In this document: positions 1 through 5,251 of the stretch, piece by piece
Layout of the letters: the number at the start of each line of letters is the position of its first letter
Position numbering within the stretch: position 1 is the stretch's first letter
Source of the DNA: JBDNIO01 sp041688215
GTDB taxonomy: Bacteria; Pseudomonadota; Gammaproteobacteria; Nevskiales; Salinisphaeraceae
Reading direction: 5' to 3'
NCBI GenBank assembly: GCA_041688215.1
Contig: JBDNIO010000051.1
Coordinates: 1-9,864 of the forward strand
DNA: 9,864 nt
Notes under the pieces: generated by a model
Database searches by the model: none
What the model was told of the DNA's origin: nothing
What the model saw: only the letters and a program-made list of their open reading frames with translations
Made by a program: the position numbers and the translations under genes

Positions 1-480
1 ACTGGCTTGGAGGAATTTGGGCAGAATGCTCGCCCGGTTCTTTTCCATGCTGCGCATGTCGATTAGCTGAGTACGACGCACCAGCAGATCGCTTATGAGA
101 CGGACCTTTTCGTCTTTAAGCGGTGTGGGCTGGGGTTTCAGAGCTTCACCGAAATGAGCGATGTCGCAGGCATCAAGTTTGTCGGTCTTGGCCAGGCGGC
201 CAGTGGCCCCGGCAAAGCGTCGGACGTGGGTGGGATTGGCGACGACCACCGGTAGTTTGGCTTTGTGGGCGGTACAAGCAAAGACCACTTCCATGCGCCC
301 CGTCGCTTCGATGATGATCCTGTCCGGCTGGATTTGCTTGAAGCGTTTAATCGCTTCTTTAATGCCCTGGGGATTGTTTTCGACCTGGAAGTATTCGCCT
401 AACGGACGAATATAAATATCCAGGTGCTGCTTGCCGGTGTCGATGCCGACGTTGGTTTCGTTGTGTTGGTTTGCGTTCAT
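1..480 (-). CDS. IS110-family transposase, N-terminal part (runs off left edge)
   Basis: This is the first 160 residues of an IS110-family DEDD recombinase; the C-terminal Ser-containing domain lies outside the window. Read from ATG at 480, the RuvC-like catalytic set is visible: Asp14 in VGIDTGKQHLD, Glu58 in IIIEATG, and Asp100 and Asp103 in KTDKLDA. The order and spacing match the family, whose members cut and join DNA guided by a structured bridge RNA from the element's own non-coding end. The frame is open with no stop from 480 to base 1. No strong Shine-Dalgarno lies before the ATG, but the start fits the usual short lead before the GID motif. Whether it belongs to the IS110 proper or the IS1111 subgroup cannot be decided without the C-terminus and the other end. 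Confidence 0.93.
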   Translation of the reverse strand, partial: MNANQHNETNVGIDTGKQHLDIYIRPLGEYFQVENNPQGIKEAIKRFKQIQPDRIIIEATGRMEVVFACTAHKAKLPVVVANPTHVRRFAGATGRLAKTDKLDACDIAHFGEALKPQPTPLKDEKVRLISDLLVRRTQLIDMRSMEKNRASILPKFLQAS

Positions 481-489
481 GAGATAAGC

Positions 490-690
490 TGACTGAAGCC
501 TTGCCCTGGAAATATACAAGGGGGGCTCGGGGCCCCGATGACTGTTCGAGTTATTGCCTATAGAGATAAGCCACACGCTCACTTGTTAACGGTCTCTGCC
601 TTGCAGGAGCCAATCGTTTCTCGCGCCGTGACTTATGGGCCTTCGGAGACTACCGAAGGTGGGCCCCACTTTCGCCCGTTCCTCGTCGAA
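490..690 (-). ncRNA. Candidate IS110 bridge RNA / left-end non-coding region
   Basis: About 200 nt upstream of the IS110 transposase holds no plausible ORF but is structured. A hairpin has stem CTTCGG (641-646) with CCGAAG (653-658) and loop AGACTA; beyond a GTGG bulge (659-662) it extends by GGGC (637-640) with GCCC (663-666). A palindrome CGGGGCCCCG lies near 528-537. The 9-mer GAGATAAGC occurs twice, at 481-489 and 563-571. In IS621-type elements the bridge RNA is transcribed from this position, in the transposase direction, beginning with a 5' stem-loop. Location and hairpin agree; the target- and donor-binding loops were not assigned. In the IS1111 subgroup the RNA lies at the other end, in which case this would be only a subterminal region. 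Confidence 0.4.
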
Positions 691-794
691 AACCAACCAT
701 AAAAATCATTGCAGCGGACGTTTGACCCGCCATCCATTTTTGCTGTCGCAAAAACAGGCGTCGCCTCAAACGCCGCTGAATTCAGGCGTTGGGC
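691..794 (+). other. attC-like imperfect palindrome (possible integron cassette site)
   Basis: Bases 713-725 (AGCGG-A-CGTTTGA) pair with 766-777 (TCAAACG-CCGCT), leaving A718 unpaired, which resembles an extrahelical base of attC. Inside, CGCC 728-731 can pair with GGCG 757-760, and TTTTTGC 737-743 pairs perfectly with GCAAAAA 748-754 around TGTC. The right end reads GCTGAATTCAGGC then GTTGGGC (788-794), which fits the attC core rule GTTRRRY. The left partner is poorer: AACCAAC (691-697) matches RYYYAAC at six of seven positions and is farther from the stem than expected. The antitoxin gene starts 31 bp to the right in the orientation expected of a cassette. A chance palindrome or part of the IS110 end are alternatives. 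Confidence 0.4.
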
Positions 795-825
795 CTCCCG
801 GATAAATAGGTGGTAAACTTTAAAT

Positions 826-1047
826 ATGGTTGCAAGATCATCTATCGAATCTATTGAAGAAGCTGCGTTATCACTTCAGCCAGAAGCGCGCGCTCATCTC
901 GCCCATTCTCTTGTTCAAAGTATCGGCGATTTATCGGAAAAAGAAATAGAGGGCTTATGGCTAGCCGAAGCCGAGCGTCGCGACGCTGAATTGGAATCAG
1001 GCGCAGTAAAAGCCATTCCCGGTGATGCTGTATTTAGTCGTCCCTGA
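826..1047 (+). CDS. Addiction-module antitoxin (PF09720-type), 3' end replaced by IS sequence
   Basis: This 73-residue protein reads like the small unstable antitoxin family usually paired with a RelE/ParE-type toxin. It has a helical N-terminus (SIESIEEAALSLQPEARAHL), then LAHSLVQSIGD, then EIEGLWLAEAERRDAELESG and the typical VKAIPGDAVF. Family members normally continue with an Arg-rich tail that completes toxin binding. Here the last codons, including the TGA at 1045-1047, come from the inverted repeat of the neighbouring IS5-family element. No toxin gene follows, so this is an orphan and probably impaired half of a type II toxin-antitoxin pair. AGGTGG about 12 nt before the ATG may be the ribosome binding site. 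An attC-like site upstream would make it a cassette gene. Confidence 0.75.
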   Translation: MVARSSIESIEEAALSLQPEARAHLAHSLVQSIGDLSEKEIEGLWLAEAERRDAELESGAVKAIPGDAVFSRP

Positions 1048-1054
1048 ATAATTC
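1037..1054 (+). repeat. Left terminal inverted repeat of the IS5-family element
   Basis: It pairs with 2480-2497 at 16 of 18 positions. Its TGA at 1045-1047 ends the upstream antitoxin reading frame. Confidence 0.85.
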
Positions 1055-1145
1055 ACAACACATTGAATAATATAGTGAAATAAGATTAATGGCGTGAGAT
1101 AATATGCAAGCTTGCTCGCAAGGGCGCACTAAAAGCTTGCAAAAC

Positions 1146-2504
1146 ATGAAACCGAAGTCGCCGGATAACGCAGCCGATTTATTTAGGTCACAGCTCTCCC
1201 AAATCATCAATTTGGAGCATCGTCTCTGCCGCTTATCGCGGCAGATAGATTGGGGAGTATTCGAGCAAGAATACGGGGCGTTGTACGCCAGCGGTCCAGG
1301 CCGCCCGGGCTTACCCACGCGTCTGATGGTGGGCTTGCACTACCTCAAGTATCTGCACAACGAAAGCGATGAATCGGTGGTCGAGCGCTGGTTGGAAAAT
1401 CCCTACTGGCAATACTTTTGCGGCTATGAGCATTTGCAGCACACGCTACCCTTGCACCCAACGTCGCTGGTGAAGTGGCGCCAGCGTATCGGTGCGGACA
1501 AGCTGGAATTACTGCTCAAGGAAACCGTAGCAGTCGCCCAGCGCAGCGGGGCACTTAAATCCCGGTCATTAACCCGCGTTAATGTCGATACCACCGTGCA
1601 AGAAAAGGCGGTGGCCTTCCCTACCGATGCACGGCTACATCACAAGATGCGGGTAACGCTGGTACGCGCTGCCAAGCAGCGCAATATCCCGCTACGTCAA
1701 AGCTATCACCGGGTGGGTAAACGGGCGTTAATCTGGCAAGGACGTTACGCCAGTGCCCGCCAGGGCAAACGCGCGGCGAAACAGGGCCGCAAACTCAAAA
1801 CCTACCTGGGCCGGGTGGTGCGTGATATCCGGCGTAAATGCCCGCAGCCAGACGAGACGTTACACACCTTACTCAATCGCGCCGAGCACCTGCTTGCCCA
1901 ACAGACCAAAGATAAGAACAAGATTTACAGTGTGCATGCCCCCGAGGTCGAGTGTATCGCCAAGGGCAAGGCGCACAAACGCTATGAGTTTGGCTGTAAG
2001 GCATCGATTGCCACGACCAGCGCCGACAACTGGATTGTCGGTGCCATGAACTTACCCGGACGCCCCTATGACGGTCATACGCTGACCGATGCACTTCGCC
2101 AGGTCGAACAGCTTACCGGGCGTATCCCCGCAGCGGCCTTTGTCGATCAAGGGTACCGCGGACATAAACACCCCGGCGACACAGTCGTCCACGTCGTCGG
2201 TCGCTTCCCAAAGACCGCGACACGAAGCTTTAAGCGCTGGCTTAAACGCCGTGCGGCGATTGAGCCCTGTATCGGCCATCTAAAGTCTGACCACCGGATG
2301 CACCGAAACCATTTGAAAGGCACGCAAGGCGATGCGATTAACGTGGTCCTCGCCGCCGCCGGCTACAATCTCGCTAAACTGCTGGCCTGGATTGCTTGGC
2401 TTTGTAGATTATTGCCAAAGGGGGGTCTAAATTTCCGTGGACCGCGTTTTTTCCTGCCTGATCGGCCGACTTTTGGGGTGAATATTTCAGGGACGACTAC
2501 TTAA
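1146..2504 (+). CDS. IS5-family DDE transposase
   Basis: This 452-residue transposase should cut and join the ends of its own element. The N-terminal DUF772-like region carries GRPGLPTRLMVGLHYLK and the phrase ERWLENPYWQYFCG, typical of IS5-family proteins. Catalytic residues, numbered from the chosen start, are Asp148 in VNVDTTVQEKA, Asp334 in FVDQGYRGH and Glu373 in RRAAIEPCIGHLK, followed by the usual DHRMHRNHLKGTQGD. The start at 1146 (MKPKSPDNAADLF) matches where relatives begin; an in-frame ATG at 1104 would add 14 unlikely residues. The frame reads through the right inverted repeat, and its TAA (2502-2504) lies in flanking DNA, so the last residues depend on the insertion site. No internal stop or frameshift was seen. 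Confidence 0.92.
   Translation: MKPKSPDNAADLFRSQLSQIINLEHRLCRLSRQIDWGVFEQEYGALYASGPGRPGLPTRLMVGLHYLKYLHNESDESVVERWLENPYWQYFCGYEHLQHTLPLHPTSLVKWRQRIGADKLELLLKETVAVAQRSGALKSRSLTRVNVDTTVQEKAVAFPTDARLHHKMRVTLVRAAKQRNIPLRQSYHRVGKRALIWQGRYASARQGKRAAKQGRKLKTYLGRVVRDIRRKCPQPDETLHTLLNRAEHLLAQQTKDKNKIYSVHAPEVECIAKGKAHKRYEFGCKASIATTSADNWIVGAMNLPGRPYDGHTLTDALRQVEQLTGRIPAAAFVDQGYRGHKHPGDTVVHVVGRFPKTATRSFKRWLKRRAAIEPCIGHLKSDHRMHRNHLKGTQGDAINVVLAAAGYNLAKLLAWIAWLCRLLPKGGLNFRGPRFFLPDRPTFGVNISGTTT
2480..2497 (-). repeat. Right terminal inverted repeat of the IS5-family element
   Basis: It matches the left repeat in inverted orientation with two mismatches. It is directly followed by TACTTAAG, the inner start of the MITE-like repeat. 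Confidence 0.85.
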
Positions 2505-2690
2505 GCGGCGATGAGCCCGAGAACCTGTCATTGCGAGCGAAGCGCGGCAATCTATGCCGGAGTCGTTGTAAGTTATGCGGCTCGCCACTGGATTGCCGCG
2601 TCAGCCCCGTTACACGGGGCTTCCTCGCAATGACGACTTTTCGTTTTTCTTGGCTGTATAAGGTCTAAACAGAATGACGCACTCCACTAG
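2498..2690 (+). repeat. MITE-like palindromic repeat, copy 1 (left tip missing)
   Basis: This stretch is repeated in inverted orientation at 9646-9844, by eye about 80-85% identical. It contains nested inverted repeats: GTCATTGCGAG 2527-2537 with CTCGCAATGAC 2624-2634, CGCGGCAATC 2543-2552 with GATTGCCGCG 2591-2600, and a side hairpin AGCCCCGT-TAC-ACGGGGCT at 2603-2621. The CATTGCGAGCGAAG motif belongs to a widespread style of dispersed bacterial repeat. It ends ACGCACTCCACTAG. The outer 20 or so bases present in copy 2 beyond TACTTAAG are absent here; the IS5-family element begins instead, suggesting loss during or after that insertion. No ORF of note lies inside. Confidence 0.85.
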
Positions 2691-2839
2691 CTCCAAAGAT
2701 GGATTTTTAGTTGTTTGGCTGGCTGGCCCGTGTCTGTGCACACGAGTGGCTGGCTACTTGAATTCTGCGAGTTTGACGCACTTGCTTGTTGGCAAGCTGC
2801 TTGGAAATACAGCTTGAACTTCGGAATACAACCGCGAAT
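2691..2839 (-). ncRNA. Candidate iron-regulated small RNA or orphan leader (no protein gene seen)
   Basis: Transcription from the promoter at 2853-2880 would enter this 150 bp stretch, which has no ATG on the minus strand and only a 24-codon GTG-started frame without recognisable features. Modest hairpins are possible: CAGCTT (2808-2813 read on +) with AAGCTG (2794-2799), and CGTGT-GCACAG-ACACG near 2729-2744. No Rho-independent terminator with a U-tract is visible before the MITE-like repeat begins at 2690. No similarity to RyhB or PrrF was recognised. It may be a small RNA, or the leader of a gene lost when the repeat and IS element arrived. Confidence 0.28.
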
Positions 2840-2880
2840 GCGAATGATTGTTATTATATATAAAGAATAGTGTATGTCAA
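2840..2880 (-). promoter_or_regulatory. Consensus sigma70 promoter overlapped by a Fur-like box
   Basis: On the minus strand TTGACA (2880-2875) and TATAAT (2858-2853) are separated by 16 bp, so both hexamers are perfect. A Fur-like 19-mer (2840-2858) matches GATAATGATAATCATTATC at 14 positions and covers the -10 box, a standard arrangement for iron-dependent repression. A further CATTCGC repeat extends the box leftwards. The promoter lies 17 bp past the tonB stop codon and points away from tonB. Confidence 0.65.
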
Positions 2881-2897
2881 CGCTGTGCAGGCCGCAG

Positions 2898-3599
2898 TTA
2901 CCGCAGCGCGAAATTAACGGGCACGGTGAGTTCCAGTTTGCTGACCTTCATCGAATCCGGCATGGCCGGCAGCGGGTTGGCGCGCTGGATCATTTCTTCC
3001 ACGGCGGAATCAAGCAGGCGGTGGCCGGAGCTGCTGCGTACGTCCCATTCCAGCACGCGGCCCGAACGGTCCATGACAAAATGCAGCACTACGGTGCCTT
3101 CCTGGCCCAGGCGGCGGGCGCGGCGCGGGTAGTCCTTGTGCCGTTCTAGCCAGGCACCGAGGATGGCGCGGTAGTCGGGTGGCGTATCGCGCAGGCCGCC
3201 GGTGGCGCCGGACTGGGTTTTAGGCGCGGTTTGTTCGGCGCGCACGGTTTGTTTGGGCGGCGGCGGAGGAGGCGGCTTTGCAGCGGCCGGTTCGGGGTCG
3301 GGCACCGGGCTTGGCAGGGGTTCGGGTTTCGGCTGCGGCTCGGGCTCCGGCTTGGGTTTGGGTTCGGCCCTGGGCTCGGGCTCTGGTTCGGGCGCCGGTT
3401 CCGGCTCCGGTTCGGCCACAGATTCGGGTGCGGGCTCTGGCGCCAGTGCAATCGTAATGGCTTGTACGCCGGGGTCCACGGCTACAATTTTGTCCGGCGC
3501 GGCCACAAAACGCAGGAATAAAGCGATGTGTAACAACGCGGCCAGCGACAGCGCCCATAGCCAGTGCCTGCGGCTGATGAATTTGGGAGTCTGCATCAT
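2898..3599 (-). CDS. tonB: TonB energy transducer
   Basis: TonB links the inner-membrane ExbB-ExbD proton motor to outer-membrane receptors. The 233-residue protein starts with a short cytoplasmic segment and one membrane anchor (about 13-32, WLWALSLAALLHIALFLRF) containing a His at 24, comparable to the conserved membrane His of TonB. Residues about 53-118 form the periplasm-spanning proline-rich rod of alternating Glu-Pro and Lys-Pro pairs, ending in a run of prolines. Residues about 140-233 are the TonB C-terminal domain, with the YP motif (DYPRRARRLGQEGTVVLHF), SGRVLEWDVRSSSGHRLLD and a closing beta-strand. Its ATG overlaps the preceding exbD stop in ATGA, indicating translational coupling. 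It is the last gene of the operon, and no clear terminator follows. Confidence 0.95.
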   Translation of the reverse strand: MMQTPKFISRRHWLWALSLAALLHIALFLRFVAAPDKIVAVDPGVQAITIALAPEPAPESVAEPEPEPAPEPEPEPRAEPKPKPEPEPQPKPEPLPSPVPDPEPAAAKPPPPPPPKQTVRAEQTAPKTQSGATGGLRDTPPDYRAILGAWLERHKDYPRRARRLGQEGTVVLHFVMDRSGRVLEWDVRSSSGHRLLDSAVEEMIQRANPLPAMPDSMKVSKLELTVPVNFALR

Positions 3600-3991
3600 G
3601 GATTATGCAGGGTGATCAGCCGCACTTCGGCAACGCCGGCGGCGCGCAAGTCGCGCAGAAGTTGCGTTAGTTGTTGTGCGGGCAAGCCGGCGTCCGCTTT
3701 CACTTGCAAAGCCTGCGCCGGGTCCCAGTCTCGCAGGCGCGTGCGCAGTTCATCGACGCTAACCGACGTACTGCCCAGGGCCATGCGGCCATCGGCAGCG
3801 ATGGATAACAGGTCGGGATCAAGCTGGGAGTCATCCGCATGCGCGGTTTCCGGCGGGCTCAGGGCAAACGGCGGCCGGGTGTGCAGCGCCCCGGCAAGCA
3901 TGAAAAAAATCAGTAGCAGGAAAACGATGTTTATCAGCGGGAGGATGTTGTCTTCCGTGCGTCGCGGGCGTTTGGGTGTGGGCAGTATCAC
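3596..3991 (-). CDS. exbD: ExbD-family protein 2, lacking the proton-carrying Asp
   Basis: This is the second of two ExbD/TolR-family proteins of 131 residues in one operon. It has a short basic N-terminus, one transmembrane helix (about 16-34, ILPLINIVFLLLIFFML) and a periplasmic domain ending in the beta-strand VAEVRLITL. The family's essential membrane Asp (Asp25 in E. coli ExbD, in the PLIDVVF context) is replaced by Asn21 in PLINIVF, whereas its neighbour keeps Asp. By itself it should not carry protons; it may pair with the Asp-bearing ExbD. The start is GTG at 3991, 6 bp after the first exbD stop; no other start fits. Coupling to tonB is by a 4 bp overlap. From memory such Asn variants also occur in other gammaproteobacteria. 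Confidence 0.92.
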   Translation of the reverse strand: MILPTPKRPRRTEDNILPLINIVFLLLIFFMLAGALHTRPPFALSPPETAHADDSQLDPDLLSIAADGRMALGSTSVSVDELRTRLRDWDPAQALQVKADAGLPAQQLTQLLRDLRAAGVAEVRLITLHNP

Positions 3992-3997
3992 GACGGG

Positions 3998-4393
3998 TTA
4001 CTCGCTTGTTTCGCCCAGCGACAGGTTGGACACGCCGGTACCAGCGAGTGCATCGAGCGCACGCACTGTGGGGCCCAGCGTCACTTGCGGATCGGGCCGC
4101 AAAATGGCGGCGGAAATTTGTTCGGCCTGCAATCGCGTCTTGAGTTTTTCGGCCAGATCGTCCAGCGAATAGGCGGCGTCCTCGTAGTAGAGTTGCCCGT
4201 CTGCCGCGAGGCGCACTGCCGCCGGCGGCGGCTGGTCGCTATCAGCCGGCGCACTCCCGGTCGCCAGACCGATGCCGCGCCAGTCCATCAGGCTAGTGGC
4301 GAGCATGAAAAAGATGAGCAATATGAAAACGACGTCGATAAGCGGGGTTAGGCCGATGCTGTGACGTCGCCTTGCCGGCGTCTCAATGTGCAT
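3998..4393 (-). CDS. exbD: ExbD biopolymer transport protein 1
   Basis: ExbD is the membrane component that, with ExbB, turns proton flow into TonB motion. The 131-residue protein has a basic N-terminus (ARRRHSIG), one transmembrane helix (about 15-33, LTPLIDVVFILLIFFML) and a periplasmic domain. Asp20 in PLIDVVF corresponds to the essential Asp25 of E. coli ExbD, so this copy should be proton-competent. Its ATG lies inside the end of exbB (11 bp overlap), and the next exbD follows after 6 bp, so the whole operon appears translationally coupled. The alternative TolR is less likely because tonB, not tolA/tolB, ends the operon. Confidence 0.95.
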   Translation of the reverse strand: MHIETPARRRHSIGLTPLIDVVFILLIFFMLATSLMDWRGIGLATGSAPADSDQPPPAAVRLAADGQLYYEDAAYSLDDLAEKLKTRLQAEQISAAILRPDPQVTLGPTVRALDALAGTGVSNLSLGETSE

Positions 4394-5069
4394 GAGCGGG
4401 TTGCGTTGCGTTGTCTGAAGTGGGCTCGGTAACGGCGTTGCCAGTGCCGGTAAACACGCGGGTTAGCGCATCCTGCATATCTTCCTGCAGGCGTTCGACA
4501 ATGCGCTCCAGCCAGTTCAGTGCGGCGACCGCGGGGATGGCGACGATCAGACCGACGGCGGTGGTTAAAAGCGCTTCCCAGATACCGCCGGATAAAATTG
4601 CCTGATTAACCTGGCTGCCGGCCGCTTCCAGTTCACGAAAGGCTTTGATCATGCCCATGACCGTGCCCAATAGCCCAAGCAGCGGTGCGAGCGTGCCGAT
4701 TACCTCCAGCGGCCGAAAATAACTGCGCATGGCCGCCAGGTGTTGTGCGCCGACGCGGGCCGCTTCTTCACGTGCGCGGTCTTCGCGCGGTTCCTTTACC
4801 TGCCGGCTCATGGCCGCGTACAGGGCTGCGGCTATGGGATTACGCTGGTCTTCCAGTTGGCTTGTTGCCGCATGGGTGTGGCCCCGGTGCCAGGCGGTGA
4901 GCGCGGGTTCTATGAATTTACGATCCGAAATGCGTACGCTGGCGAATTGCCAGAATTTGAGCAGCACAATAGCCAGACCCAGCACCGACATGGCGGCCAG
5001 CACGATGACCACCGGGCCGCCGAGGGCAATGAGTTGCATGAATGAAGAGAGGTTAAAAAACTGATCCAT
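4383..5069 (-). CDS. exbB: ExbB proton-channel protein (MotA/TolQ/ExbB family)
   Basis: ExbB forms the inner-membrane pentamer that encloses ExbD and energises TonB. The 228-residue protein has a first transmembrane helix at about 16-40 (GGPVVIVLAAMSVLGLAIVLL), a long cytoplasmic loop rich in charged and Ala residues, then the family signature: helix two at about 122-143 (VIGTLAPLLGLLGTVMGM) and helix three at about 160-185 (EALLTTAVGLIVAIPAVAAL). Conserved pore-lining Thr residues are present in GTVMG and LLTTAVG. The cytoplasmic tail ends with HAH. AGGA sits 7 nt before the ATG. It is the first gene of the exbB-exbD-exbD-tonB operon, with a Fur-like box about 75 bp upstream, so iron repression is likely. 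Confidence 0.95.
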   Translation of the reverse strand: MDQFFNLSSFMQLIALGGPVVIVLAAMSVLGLAIVLLKFWQFASVRISDRKFIEPALTAWHRGHTHAATSQLEDQRNPIAAALYAAMSRQVKEPREDRAREEAARVGAQHLAAMRSYFRPLEVIGTLAPLLGLLGTVMGMIKAFRELEAAGSQVNQAILSGGIWEALLTTAVGLIVAIPAVAALNWLERIVERLQEDMQDALTRVFTGTGNAVTEPTSDNATQPAHAH

Positions 5070-5142
5070 AGCGTTTTCCTGAACGTTTTCCAGATTCGGG
5101 CAAGAGACATATTCCAGTTGGGTATGGTGCCCGAAATTTACA

Positions 5143-5161
5143 ATAAATGCGAATCATTAGC
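5143..5161 (-). promoter_or_regulatory. Fur-like box upstream of exbB
   Basis: The 19-mer with core AATGCGAATCATTAGC matches GATAATGATAATCATTATC at about 13 positions and lies 74 bp before the exbB start. It shares AATGCGAAT-ATT with the second Fur-like box near 2840, differing at the one base between, so both are probably bound by the same regulator. This predicts iron-dependent repression of the exbB-exbD-exbD-tonB operon. A convincing -35/-10 pair was not resolved. Confidence 0.65.
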
Positions 5162-5212
5162 ATCCGCGCTGATAAGCTTTGCCAGCCGGCGCCTGTAGGG
5201 CGCAAGGGGATA

Positions 5213-5242
5213 GCCCTGCTCGGCGGTGCGGCCGAGCAGGGC
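5213..5242 (-). terminator. Strong hairpin after the receptor gene (terminator-like, no U-tract)
   Basis: A perfect 12 bp stem, GCCCTGCTCGGC with GCCGAGCAGGGC around a 6-base loop, begins 9 bp past the receptor stop codon. The minus-strand sequence after the stem is TATCCCC, so there is no U-tract, and it may act as an mRNA 3'-end stabiliser or a weak terminator. It separates the receptor transcript from the exbB promoter. Confidence 0.55.
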
Positions 5243-5251
5243 GGTTTAGTA

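Larger units (their letters stand above)
1037..2497 (+). mobile_element. IS5-family insertion sequence, complete (about 1.46 kb)
   Basis: The element is bounded by 18 bp inverted repeats, 1037-1054 and 2480-2497, with tips GTCGTCCCTGAA and TTCAGGGACGAC, differing at two positions. It contains a single full-length transposase. Both ends are flanked by TA (1035-1036 and 2498-2499), which may be a 2 bp target duplication or part of slightly longer repeats. It sits exactly between the broken antitoxin gene and the first MITE-like repeat. With an intact catalytic triad and both ends, it may still be mobile. Confidence 0.87.

Noticed and set aside
2603..2634. Intrinsic terminator in the MITE-like repeat
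   Set aside because: The hairpin is strong, but no T-tract follows on either strand; it fits the nested palindromes of the repeat.
3202..3615. Long plus-strand frame of Gly/Ser-rich protein opposite tonB
   Set aside because: It is the mirror of the Glu-Pro/Lys-Pro rod codons of tonB; the low-complexity repeat keeps all frames open. There is no start signal or family resemblance.
3564..4172. 202-codon plus-strand frame opposite exbD2 and exbD1
   Set aside because: It overlaps two well-supported ExbD genes and the start of tonB on the other strand, with no recognisable domain; GC-rich antisense frames are expected.
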